From Hirsutella rhossiliensis (Eukaryota > Ascomycota > Sordariomycetes > Hypocreales > Ophiocordycipitaceae): DNA of 64,000 bases. This document shows positions 22,065 through 32,133 of the stretch, in pieces. The position numbers were made by a program, and so were the translations under genes. How positions within the stretch are numbered: position 1 is the stretch's first letter; each line of letters begins with the position of its first letter. Under the pieces are notes generated by a model. It did not search any database, had not been told where the DNA came from, and worked only from the letters and a program-made list of their open reading frames with translations. Where the stretch lies: assembly GCF_020360975.1 (NCBI RefSeq), contig NW_025408684.1, positions 124,001 to 188,000 on the forward strand. The letters run 5' to 3'.

Positions 22065-22140
22065 GAGTCGCTCATACTGTCGCTCATACTGCCGTTACTG
22101 TCGCTCATACTGCCGTTACTGTCGCTCATACTGCCGTTCA
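22065..22140. repeat. Minisatellite, 21-bp unit x about 3.5
   Basis: Repeats of gtcgctcatactgccgttact immediately upstream of composite repeat copy B. Confidence 0.9.
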
Positions 22141-22149
22141 TGGTGCCGC

Positions 22150-22745
22150 GCAGGATTCCGTACGCAAGGAGGATAAACGACAGGGTAATTACGAGCTCAA
22201 TAAGCCACAGCAGTTGGGTGACAATGATACTGACGACGATACACGAGACCGGCTGGCCGATCCGGAGCATGCTCTGGGTGCGGAGTGACCTCGAGGCGGA
22301 GCAAGCGGTAACGCAGTCAGCGGATTTGACGGCGGTAATCCTTCGGCTACCGGACCGAGATCTGATGGTAGTGTCGGTATACGTAGAGTAGAAGAGCGAG
22401 GTGCTATCGAGAGCGGTAAGAGAACTGCATGGATTAGTGGTGGGCTTCCGTGGTGGAACTGGACGTCGTCGCGGGGGACTTTAATCGCCACGATCTGCTC
22501 TGGGGAGGCGATGAGGTAGCAACAAGAAAACAAGGGGAAGCGCAGCCGATCATCGACCTGATGAATGACTGTGGGCTCTGCAGCCTGCCGCGAGGCACCA
22601 AGACGTGGCAGGGCCAAGACCCGGAAAGCACGATTGATCTAGTGCTTGCGTCGGCCGAACCGAACCGGCAGACGAGATGGTGACATGCAATATACACCCC
22701 ATGGAGCACGGATCGGACCATACAGTTCTTGATGAGGGTGACGAA
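22150..22745 (+). pseudogene. LINE endonuclease (EEP) fragment, composite repeat copy B
   Basis: Same fragment as copy A. Readable are ETGWPIRSMLWVRSDLEAE (about 22245-22300), LRLPDRDLMVVSVYVE (about 22342-22388), VAGDFNRHDLLWGGDEV (about 22465-22515), DLMNDCGLCSLPRGTKTW (about 22555-22608), STIDLVLASAE and HPMEHGSDH (about 22695-22725). The frame is broken near 22390 and 22660. The N-terminal part before about 22150 is missing relative to copy A. Confidence 0.75.
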
Positions 22746-24620
22746 CCGTATGTTCACGGAGCGTCCCCTGTCGCAGGTCGAGGTCGTCGCTCATCTTCTA
22801 GGATATCCAGCCGAATTTTCCAATGGCAGCGCCTAGGCGTACCTAAACACATACCGGTACTAGCTGTACTGGCACGTCTTTCGACGATTGCGGCATCTGC
22901 GACAAGTAGCGCATGGGTCACAGATGATCCCCTGGATGAGTCGGTCGTCGTCGAAGAAGCAGGCCCCAGGATCTCCCGCGTCAAGGCATATCAGCACCGT
23001 GGAGATCTTCTGGGAGGCCTATGCCTGTACGACTACGTATCGCTGGTCAGACTCAAACGCAACAGCAACAACGGGAGCTGTGGGGCTAGGGGGGAGGTGC
23101 CTTTCGATGATGGGCTGGCACCAGGAAGACGCTGGGTTCAGGTGCTCAGGCGGCCGGGAAAGCAGGCCACCGTTTGCCTTGACGGCTACCTGAGCAAGAC
23201 TTTGCCCACGACGAGGACTCGTGTCATCGGAGGTTTGCGCGAAACCGATTCGCCGGAGGATATGGGAGACGCTAATTTTTCCACCTTTGAAAGGGCAACC
23301 GTGCAGCACTTTGTGCTATTTGTACCATGGGAGTCTTTCATGTGCGAAGAAATGGGCGACATCAACAGCATCTGGGCGCGGGCGCTAGAGGCGCTGGCTC
23401 CGAGAATATCATGTCTCGACGACATCGTGCCGATATCGTGCGGCTGGTTCGACGATCAGCCGAAGACGCAAAACGCGACGCTAAGCAATGGGCATCCTCA
23501 TCCGGAGATGCCTATCCGACGGTCGCACACGTGGAAGGGCGGGACGGACGAGGCGGGCGCAGAATCAACAGCGACGTATCAGTCCAAACAGCATCGGAAA
23601 CGCAACGCAGCTGATCGACGTCGTCCGAGGTGCACTGGACTCGAATCAGGTGACGGCCACGTCGCCGGAGCAATGGCGATGATGCAACAGCAGCGCTTTC
23701 CTCGACGGCCGAGCTGCAGGCCGCCGTGGTACAGTACCCGAACAAGGGGCGAGACGGATAAGCATGTAGGGGCGGGTATTTTCCGGGGTCGCACTGCCAC
23801 CGTAGGATCAGGTCAGGGCCACCAAGTCGCAGCAGATGAGTGCCTCAAAAGAGAGGAGAGGATGATCCAAGGCATACAAAGTATAACCGTGGTCCGAGAA
23901 AGCGACTGCCGTGCTGCGTTGCGGAGGGTCATGGTCGGCTTAGCTGGCTTCGAGGAGGTCGATGTCGAAATGGCGATGGCCGACTTCGACGAGACCGCAG
24001 ACGACGTAGAGGCGGGAATGCAGGCTTGGCGGGCAGAGAGTTGGCAACACGGCCGACGCTGAACAAAACGCAGTCGATCGCTTTCCCAATCATATGCTGC
24101 CAGCTCGATTTGATGCGACAAAACGACGGAGGCGAAGTCGGCCAACTCTGCCAGTTCGTCGGTGGCGAGGGCAGGACTGGCAAGTCGCGAATCATCGAGG
24201 CATTCGTCGAGTTGTTCAGTAGGAGGAGCCTTTCGAATCGCCTGCTGATCACGGCGACATCAGGGACTGCCGCAGCGCTCATCAACAGTATCACGATCCA
24301 CTTCCACCTGCGGGTTCTCCAAAGACTAAGGGGCGGCCGCGAACACGGCCAGAGATCTTGTCGAGGTGTGACTGCCAACCAAGCGGACCGGCTCGTCCAT
24401 GGCCAGTCTCGGATGGATTGGCGGGAGAAAGACGCACTGGTCATACCATGCGCCATCTTCGTCAGAACATATTTCCATGTTATACCGGGACGCTGATCTA
24501 TGAGCGGAGAATTGTTGCAACGCCGTGGTAGAGTGATGGTGAAGTCAAGAGGTTGGCGGAGGACTGGCATGACTAGATCACCAACTGTTGTAGAGGCGAG
24601 TGGGGGGAACGGGTTGGTCG
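22745..24620 (+). pseudogene. Helitron helicase fragments, composite repeat copy B
   Basis: Longer than copy A. Blocks in order: VHGASPLSQVEVVAHLLGYP (about 22750-22810), VVVEEAGPRIS and KAYQHRGDLLGGLCLYDYVS (about 22945-23040), WVQVLRRPGKQATVCLDGYL (about 23133-23190), FERATVQHFVLFVPWESF (about 23285-23340), LEALAPRISCLDD, a segment VRLVRRSAEDAKRDAKQWAS in a shifted frame (about 23435-23495), then LNKTQSIAFPIICCQLDL (about 24062-24115), Walker A GGEGRTGKSRI (about 24161-24196), LLITATSGTAAALINSITIH (about 24241-24300). It is a chain of frames, so not functional. The Walker A third glycine is Arg (GGG to AGG) compared with copy A. Confidence 0.78.
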
Positions 24621-24628
24621 AGGAAACT

Positions 24629-24892
24629 CGGGGTGTCGCTCCTAGACCCTTCCGCTGCTGCCTGGTGCTCGGCGCCAGCTCACTTTCTGGCTGCAGTGAA
24701 GTCGATTTTGCTTACCAAGAAGGGGTTGCAGTCCTTACAGCTCAGTACTACCAAGCAGCCAGAAGCTAGGATGCTGTCAATCGCCCAAGACGAGGACTTG
24801 CTGCACTGTTGTGAAGCCAGAATCGGCCGCAGGTACGGTAACGGGAATCCAGGCACCCATGATGAGCGGAAGGGTCTAGGAGCGACACCCCG
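24629..24892. mobile_element. Small TIR element nested in composite repeat, copy B
   Basis: 28-bp perfect inverted repeats at 24629-24656 and 24865-24892; 264 bp in total, non-coding, homologous to 16901-17174. Confidence 0.75.
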
Positions 24893-26166
24893 CGTTTTCT
24901 GTACCCAGCCTTCTCCCCGAACTTCTCTTTGCGACAGCTGGTAATTTTGTCCTACAGTACCAATCATCCGCCAACCACTCACTTGAGTTCACCATTATTC
25001 AGCCATAGGATAGAGCCGCTACTAGATGTCCAAAGGCACATGTTCAAAGGCTCATACCGGCGGCACAATCACAACCGCGGCCAGCCAAGTCCCTGCGAGC
25101 AGAGTCCCCTGCCTGGCCGACCCTGCCAGAAGTATCGCTTCCCAGAAAATGAGGCAATGACAACGACAATAACGACGACTTCGAAAGCGGTGTCGATACT
25201 CAGGCTGACAACCCGAGGGCACGGCCCCATCTAAGCTCTCACAGGACGACAGCCTCGCACAAACCAGCAAGCGTCAGGCAGTTGTATTCACCGGCGAACG
25301 ACGATGACACCTCGCGCGAGCCCAGCTGCGTTTCCACTACAAGCGGAGACATGGGAGGCGTTACAATGACTGCCTGGCGGGGCTATAGAGCTTTCCAACC
25401 GATCAGCGGGAGCAATATTTGCCTTTACAAGTTCCATTATACGTGCTATCTCGCACTGAATGATCGCCTCTTCATTACGCCTGTTGGCCCTAACGGGGCA
25501 AGTATCTCTCGATACTGGCATGGGTGCAGAGGAGCACGCAGGCCATTGGACCATAGACCGGCCGCCACGTCTGGGAAACGACTTCATCCACTGATCCATC
25601 ATCAGTCAGATTGATACCGCTTCACAAAGCCGCAGACACTTCTGATTGGAGCACATTGTCACCTCATCGTACATCTCTCGGCCCGGAGGCTTGCTAGGCG
25701 GAGCCTACGGCGGTATGGCGGCGAGCCAGTCGTGGACAGCAGTCAGTGCGGCGGGTGGAGGGCTGCCAGCTCAAAGGTCTGCTCGGCGATGAATTGCGAC
25801 GTGACGGCGCGGTCTAGAGCTAGCCTCTAGATGGTAGCCAGATACGCCGGACGGAGAATGGCTTGGGCTTCTGGATTTGCGTCTCGTATCACACCATTTC
25901 CGGGGCTGCCCACAGCGACTCGCATACCCGCAGGAGAACGAAAATAGGCGGAGGTGCCCCCTAACCACATACATGGCGAAGTTCCATTGCGCCGACATCA
26001 CAGGAACGACATCCGTGTAGGAGAAGATCACGAGATGTCCTTAGGCGAGGGTTTGCCTATAAAGACCATACATTCCGACTCCATGTGTCTTCGTCTCCTC
26101 ATCCTACCTCTACACTATCCTCGTCACGTATTTCCATCCTTCTCCACTCTCCCCGTCCACAGCGCC
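24893..26166. other. Gene-poor gap
   Basis: No recognised gene; the longest ORFs (about 110 aa at 25282-25614) show no domain. The last 60 bp before 26167 are pyrimidine-rich (cctctacactatcctcg), typical of a fungal core promoter. Confidence 0.45.
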
Positions 26167-26750
26167 ATGGCAAGTAAAGAAGCAAATAGCGACAAACTCA
26201 CCGGCTGGTCAGCCCGGGGTGGAGAGGTCAATCCGGGCCGAAATATATTCGCGAATACAATGTCGACGACTCCAGTTGTGATCCCGTTTTCGAAGGTCAC
26301 ATCGAATTGGAAGAACTTACCTATGTGAACGAGGCACTTAAATCCTGCCACATGCCAGCAGACAGTGGAATCGATCATGTCGGCTGTAATGAAACTGCCG
26401 CTGCGAGCACTACTTGTACATGTGGCAGCCTCTTTGCTGTGACGGACCGCAAGATCAGAGACCTTTGCTACAACGAGCACTGCGAAATTCGAAATCAGCT
26501 GGCCGACATCAGCTCTCGTCTCGGCGCCTTAGAAGCTCAACTTGCCAATAGCAAACCCGTCTGTCAGGAGTGCCACAGCACCAAGGATCGCAAACGGCAT
26601 GCCAAACAGGACCCGCAGCAGCAGCGAGACCAGCCACCTCATGGGCCCGCAGAGCAGGCGCTGGATGACGAACCACGCGCGCGTCGCCGAAGCGGTGGAA
26701 GGCATCGGAAGACTTGCCCAGAGGGGCGAGCGGAGCCGCGAAAACAGTGA
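26167..26750 (+). pseudogene. Hypothetical Cys-containing protein, one frameshift
   Basis: Not recognised. ATG 26167 lies in a good fungal context (gccatggc) after a pyrimidine-rich leader. The first frame gives MASKEANSDKLTGW; near 26235 it shifts and continues as KYIREYNVDDSSCDP, then GHIELEELTYVNEALKSC, a Cys cluster (TTCTCGS) and LCYNEHCEIRNQLADI followed by a short coiled coil, CQECHSTKD and a basic Arg-rich tail ending at 26750. Paired cysteines suggest metal binding, but the spacing fits no family known to me. Confidence 0.4.
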
Positions 26751-27696
26751 ACAAAGTCAAGCTCTCACGGGTCTGGCTCGAAATAACCAAGGAGTGCCCG
26801 CCATGAGTATACGTTGAAAGGCCCAAGAGAGCATGGTGGAGGGCCGGAGGGCTCTGGAGGTCTGAAACAATCGGGGCCGATACCACGCTGGAAGGAGTAC
26901 ATTTTGCGCTGATGACGGACGTTCTTTTCTTGAAGTCGAGATTAACGGCGGCAGCCACTTTCCCATAACGCTGCAATGGAATGACGAGACCGAAGCCTTC
27001 GAGGGCAGGATATGCTGAGGAAATGAATCTCCTCATCGGTTACGACGAGATGTTTGAGATGCTCTGCAACCCCTATCAGGCGTGTAGGGATTGGCGGGTT
27101 TGTCAAGTATGAGTACAACGGATCACAATAGTCTGCTAGAGCCTAGTCGTACTGTACGGTTTGCAACGAGACGCAGCATTTGTTGCAGATACGAGTGGGA
27201 TACTACTTTCTGGAAATAGCGCTGGGGCAGAGATCAAGTGACAATATACATGCGCCGGTTGCCGTGAAGCCGTTTTGGGTTGGCACAGGATGCTAAGGAG
27301 GTCGCATTCGAGCGTCCAGCCGTGAACATGTTTTGCCGTTCATGGCTATTGCGTTGCGAGGCCAGTAGTCCCACCCTAACCTTCGAACTAGAGGTGCCGA
27401 ATCCAGTCACGACAAATAACTTGGTAAGGCAGAATGGGTACTTATGTCGCAAGGGCTGTCAGCCGCAGCGACGAGATTCACGACGTCGTCATTAGACGGA
27501 GCAACCCACCCGCATGCTACAAGTCTGAGTTCGCCTCGAGGGCCATAGATGCAGTGGAAATGGAGCAGGGAGGACATCGTTTATAAGTTGGATTACGACT
27601 CCCTCCGCTCATCCCAGAGCTTGTGCTAAGACTCATTCCGTCATACATTCGCCATCCTCTGGTTGAACAGCCCTGGACTACAAATATTCAGCCAAT
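26751..27696. other. Gap, nothing recognised
   Basis: Short ORFs on both strands, none with motifs. The 3' portion is presumably the promoter of the ligase gene. Confidence 0.45.
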
Positions 27697-29935
27697 ATGC
27701 CATTTCCGTTGCATCTCTTATGTGAACTCCTCAGTGAACTCGAAAGAAATCACACGAGGTCTTTCAGTATTCAGAAGACCCAGGACTTCGATGTGCGCAG
27801 TCTTGTTGGCTGGTTCGACAAACATGATACAGCCATCCCACGTCTAGGGTCAGAAGCCGTGGCATTCTTGTCATGCCTCTTTCCCGAACGCAGGCCGGAC
27901 CGAGTTTTCGGCTTGTCAAAAATTCAGCTCGAAAGGATTGTCCAACAAGCACAATGTCTTGGATCGTCCCGAATGAAGGAGCTACAGATATGGCAAACCA
28001 GGAACGGCCCGGACTTCGCAACTTGTGTTGAGCGCGTTATGGCTATAACGGACTGCGAACCAAGGATGGGTCCGAAAGTGACTCTGCAAGAACTTGACGA
28101 TGTGCTCGATCGGATTGCAGCCTTCTCACCTTTCTCGTCCGCTGATCTGCGAGAAGAAACTGAGCGGAAATACCGTCAACCCTGCAGCAGCTCGGACGAT
28201 CTGCTCATCAGTTTGTTCCGAAGATTGAACAGCTTTGAGGCCAAATGGCTGGTTCGCATGCTATCCAAAAACTACAACCCGGCCTCTGTCCCAGAAAGAC
28301 TGGCGATGGGCAGATTTCATCCGTTTTTGTGGAATCTCCTCCGTTTTCAGAATTCAATCCAAGTTGCCGTAAGTATCCTAGGGGGACTTGAGATCCGGAA
28401 TACACCCCTACAGGCCGTGGTAAATCCCTGGGAAGAGTTGAGGAAAGTCCTACAGCCGCAGGTTGGAGTCATGATTGAACGGCCAGCTTATGCGAAAGCA
28501 AGGAGCATCAAGCATTGCTGCCACTTGGCTGGCTCAAGACTAATGAGCGTGGAGCGTAAATACGATGGAGAATACTGTCAACTTCATGTTGACTTAAGCA
28601 AACCAGAGCCTGCATCAAAATATTCTCCAAGAGTGGGAGGGACTCTACCATCGACCGCATTGGCCTTCATCGCGCGTTACGAGAAAGCCTCGACCTTGGC
28701 ACGGCAGGCTGCAGGATCAAGAAACAATGCATACTGGAGGGCGAGCTGCTGGTATGGAACGACGACAGTAGGGTAATCGAGCCCTTCCACAAAATTCGTA
28801 AACACGTCAGACGATCAGGACGGCTCCTTGGAGCGGCCCAAGACCCCCCATTCAATATGAATGAACATCTCATGATTATGTTCTACGATCTTCTGTTGCT
28901 GGACGACACGGTCTGCGCTAGAAAAAGCCATGCTAAGCGGCGACGACTACTTCGGTCTCTGGTTCGCCGGATCCCTGGTCTTGCCGAGGTCGGGTTCCGC
29001 GAAGTGGTTGCATTCTCCTCAGCCAATGCTGCTGAGCGGCTCACTGAACTATTCGCACGAGCCATTACACAACGGTGGGAGGGACTGGTGCTGAAAGGTT
29101 GCAACGACCCTTACTTCACCTCCGATTGCGACAAGTCATCCATCAAACTCAAGAAAGACTACATTCCAGGCCTCGGTGACTCTGCCGACTTCACTATTGT
29201 CGGTGGCAACCATAGCGCGGAGGACGAACAAGAGATTGGAATTGGCAAGCTCTGGTGGACGTCGTTTTTTATCGGATGCATGGAAAATAAAGATGAGGTC
29301 TGCCGTTATAATTCTAAGCCAAGACTTCGCATCATCGACATCATCGACAAACATGGCATCCCGAAAGACCATATGCAATATCTCAACCGACATGGATATT
29401 TCACACAAATACCCTTCATTGAGTCCACGCCAAATTTTGACGTGGTCTTGGACCCGACCGTGGACTACGCCCAAAGGCGTTATTTCAGCATCCATTTATA
29501 GTAGAACTCGTGGGATCTGGCCTCGACAAGCCCGCAAATGCACGGTACTATACTCTACGGTTTCCACGAGTGTTGAAGATACATGGCGATCGCTCGTTCA
29601 CTGCTACCACTAGCTTCGACGAACTGCAGGAATGGCTCAAAAATGCTCAGAGATACCTGACAATTGCGAAGGGAAGAAAATTCTTGGCTAAGGAGGTTGC
29701 GAGGTCACAGGCACTGGCTTGGTCATCAAGCCTTGGGACATCAAGGCGATCTCCTAGCGTCGATTCAGTTTCTTTGGACATTCAAGCCACCAGCCCAGAT
29801 CAGAGGCAACAGGAAAACGGGGGGGAAGCGGTTGAGCTCCCGAGCCCTGATAATATTTCCGTCGATTCATCGAAGAGAAGGGTGGATTCGGACAGTGCAT
29901 GGCATAGTACAGTCAAACGCGTAAAACAGGACTAG
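27697..29935 (+). pseudogene. ATP-dependent DNA ligase, two frameshifts
   Basis: Eukaryote-type ATP-dependent DNA ligase; the enzyme adenylates itself on Lys and seals nicks. ATG 27697 starts an N-terminal DNA-binding domain with LLISLFRRLNSFEAKWLVRM. Motif I VERKYDGEY has its Lys at 28558-28560; motif II-like EGELLVW follows at about 28738-28758, then FYDLLLLDD (about 28880-28906), motif IV RWEGLVLKG (about 29071-29097), motif V SSIKLKKDY (about 29137-29163). The C-terminal OB-fold region and a Ser-rich tail end at 29935. A 45-bp in-frame intron is likely at 28369-28413. One-base deletions near 28625 and 29470 break it. Resembles the fungal ligases annotated as ligase IV/LigD-like; exact orthology is not determinable here. 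Confidence 0.82.
28369..28413 (+). other. Probable intron in the ligase gene
   Basis: gtaagt to ctacag, 45 bp, a multiple of three without stops, so the ORF reads through it. Strong donor and acceptor argue it is spliced. Confidence 0.6.
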
Positions 29936-30162
29936 AAAATATGTGTATGCATATTGAAGACTTACGCAATGGGTGGGTAATTATCAAGATTCGGCGTTTG
30001 GCAAGAGAGCAAAAGCACTGTGGCTGCCTTGTCCAACGGCGTTCGAACCCGGTGAGGCGATTGCCTTGCTACTTGTACCGTACTGAAGCGCGCCCGCAAA
30101 AGACCCCGGCCGATGCGAGAACCCGTTAAGTTACAACAAGACTCTGTCGAGTCTACTCTGCA
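29936..30162. other. Gap between convergent ligase and transcription factor 3' ends
   Basis: No gene. Acts as the shared 3' region of the two convergent genes. Confidence 0.5.
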
Positions 30163-30429
30163 TCACCATAACTCGGTAAGATATCCTCGAAGCATCTTCT
30201 CTATGGATGAGGCCATTCGACGGTTGGAGCTCATCTCTGCCAGCAATTGGCTCGCGTGGGCCATTATGGGCACTTTGGCGGCAGTCGGGGAGGGACACGT
30301 CTTGATAGGTGCTAAACCCGTCCACGCTTGAAACATCCGAGATGGTCGCCAAGGACAACTTTCTTGGTTGGAAAGGTTGCGAGCCAGCCAAGGCCACAGA
30401 GTTGCATGTTGACTCAATTGTAAGCCATG
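30163..30429 (-). pseudogene. Zn2Cys6 transcription factor gene, 3' end beyond Gypsy insertion
   Basis: Minus-strand continuation of the gene at 36213-38370. Excising the Gypsy element joins PYFVCASALAW to LTIESTCNSVALAG. The last readable segment is PIMAHASQLLAEMSSNRRM followed by ASSIEKMLRGYLTELW and a stop at 30163-30165. At least one frameshift separates the two segments. Confidence 0.65.
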
Positions 30430-30604
30430 TGTAAGGGGCTACGCCCCGATGTGTAGATCTGGCATGGCCAGACTAGTCACGTGCGAGCGCCACGGACACG
30501 ACTCCTAAAGGGAGCGATGTAGACACGTCTCCCCTTTACACTCTTTGTAGCTCAATTTACATCAATTACGCCCAGCACCTGTGCCAACAGTGCTGACCCT
30601 AACA
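30430..30604 (+). repeat. 5' LTR of Gypsy element
   Basis: Begins TGTAAGGGGCT and ends GACCCTAACA. Relative to the 3' LTR it has one extra G in the first G-run and lacks CG before the terminal TAACA. Confidence 0.93.
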
Positions 30605-30620
30605 TATTGAGCTACCAGTT

Positions 30621-30711
30621 AACAAAAGACAGGACAGACAGAAGGACAGACAGCAGGACAGACAGCAGGACAGACAGCAGGACAGTCAGCAGGACAGACA
30701 GCAAGACAGGC
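30621..30711. repeat. Microsatellite-like leader, (ggacagacagca)n
   Basis: About seven copies of a 12-bp unit in the untranslated leader of the Gypsy element, upstream of Gag. Confidence 0.9.
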
Positions 30712-30766
30712 GATAGGCTAAACGACGAGACGGACGATCGATCGGACGACGAGACGGACGAACAAG

Positions 30767-31990
30767 ATGGAGGACAATAGTAGTTATGCAGGGGCACCGC
30801 GACCGGCGGCGCAACGAGCCGATGGAGGAAGGAGCAAGAGCTCTTGCAGATCTTATCTGGGATCGCGGGAGACGAAGAACTGCGGAAGATGTTCACCGGG
30901 CTAGGCCTAGCAGCGCCACCGTTGACACCCAGCCCGGGGGTGCTCAGTACCCCGGCGATCTTACCCGTCGAACCGAGGCCGGAAGCAGCCCAGGAAATGG
31001 ACCGTGGCAAGAAGCGCAAGCCGATGACTTGGCCGAAGTGGAACGGTCAACCGAGTCCTTCCACTTCTACCTCGACCGTCTGGTATTTAAGTACAATACC
31101 GACGAAGAGGAGGGCCTAAACGGCAATAACAACGTCGTGTGGTACGAGATCCTGCAGACCTTGCCGGATCAGATGATGAGGAGAGTCGAGGGTTTTTGGA
31201 GGCAAGAGAGCGCGAAGGGCAACCCAGACCCCCGGAAATTCTTCTCGCACCTAGCCCAGACGTTCGGCAGCGTGCAGCAGACAGAGAGGGCGCAGGACAG
31301 GCTGCGCACCTCATTCAACGAGACAGCCAAGAGTTTGGGAAGTTCCTCCTGAATTCGAGGAAACATTGACCAAAGCGGGCGGCGCGAGCTGGGATAATGC
31401 TTCCAAGCTCGCATGGCTACGGAACTCGATCTCTCCTGCTCTCCGTGAGCAACTAGTCCCGGTTATCATGCCGAAGGACTACAACGAGTACATCCAACGT
31501 CTACACCCGATTGCTTGGGCGTTCGAGCACACCGCGAAGTTTAAGGCGTTGCAGAGGAAGCAGGGCTCCCGCGGGCAACGTGACCAAGGGCAGGCATCAG
31601 GCATCGGCAACATCCAGGTCGCCGGTAACGACAACACCCCGGCACCGTCAGCAACGTTACCCGCCGAGCAGAACGCACGTGACGCACGCGACCATGACGG
31701 CGACGTAATAATGACGGTTACACGCACTCAGGGGCAGGGTCAGAGAGGACGGGCGAACGGCCAGGGGTCAAGTGGAACGAGCAAGACGGTTCGCTTCCAG
31801 CCTAGGTCAGGACGGAAGCAACGGGCGAGGTGGGTATCCGAGGACGAACGGAATAAACGCCGTGACGAGGGTCGTTGTCTCCGCTGCGGCGACAACACCC
31901 ATTTCATTGCCGCTTGCCCCTACTCGCCAGGACAGGACCCTAGCCGGTCGAGGGATGTAAAGTCCGCACCGCTAGGATCATGCCCTTGCT
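30767..31990 (+). pseudogene. Gypsy Gag, frameshifted
   Basis: Probable start ATG 30767 (MEDNSSYAG). Continues in other frames as LLQILSGIAGDEELRKMFTG, KRKPMTWPKWNG, then FHFYLDRLVFKYNTDEEEG (about 31060-31115) and WRQESAKGNPDPRKFFSHLA (capsid-like), LAWLRNSISPALREQLVP. A nucleocapsid zinc knuckle CLRCGDNTHFIAAC is at about 31878-31918. Frameshifts near 30830, 31050 and 31345. Confidence 0.85.
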
Positions 31991-32133
31991 GGAAGATGAT
32001 GGTAACGACTCTAGTGAGGAAGAGTCAGGACTTAGCGAGACCCCATCCTCTCGGAAATGCGTAGCCTCGAAACAAAGACGGGTCTCGAGGCCAAAGAACG
32101 GAGCAGTGGCAAAGAAGAGAAGTTCTCAGGAAA

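Noticed and set aside
22065..22140. CRISPR-like array
   Set aside because: Contiguous 21-bp tandem units without spacers; a minisatellite in a eukaryotic context.
30020..30070. B-box-like gttcgaaccc
   Set aside because: Flanking bases do not form a T-stem or acceptor stem, so it is not a tRNA.
30621..30711. CRISPR-like array
   Set aside because: 12-bp microsatellite-like leader within a Gypsy element, no spacers.
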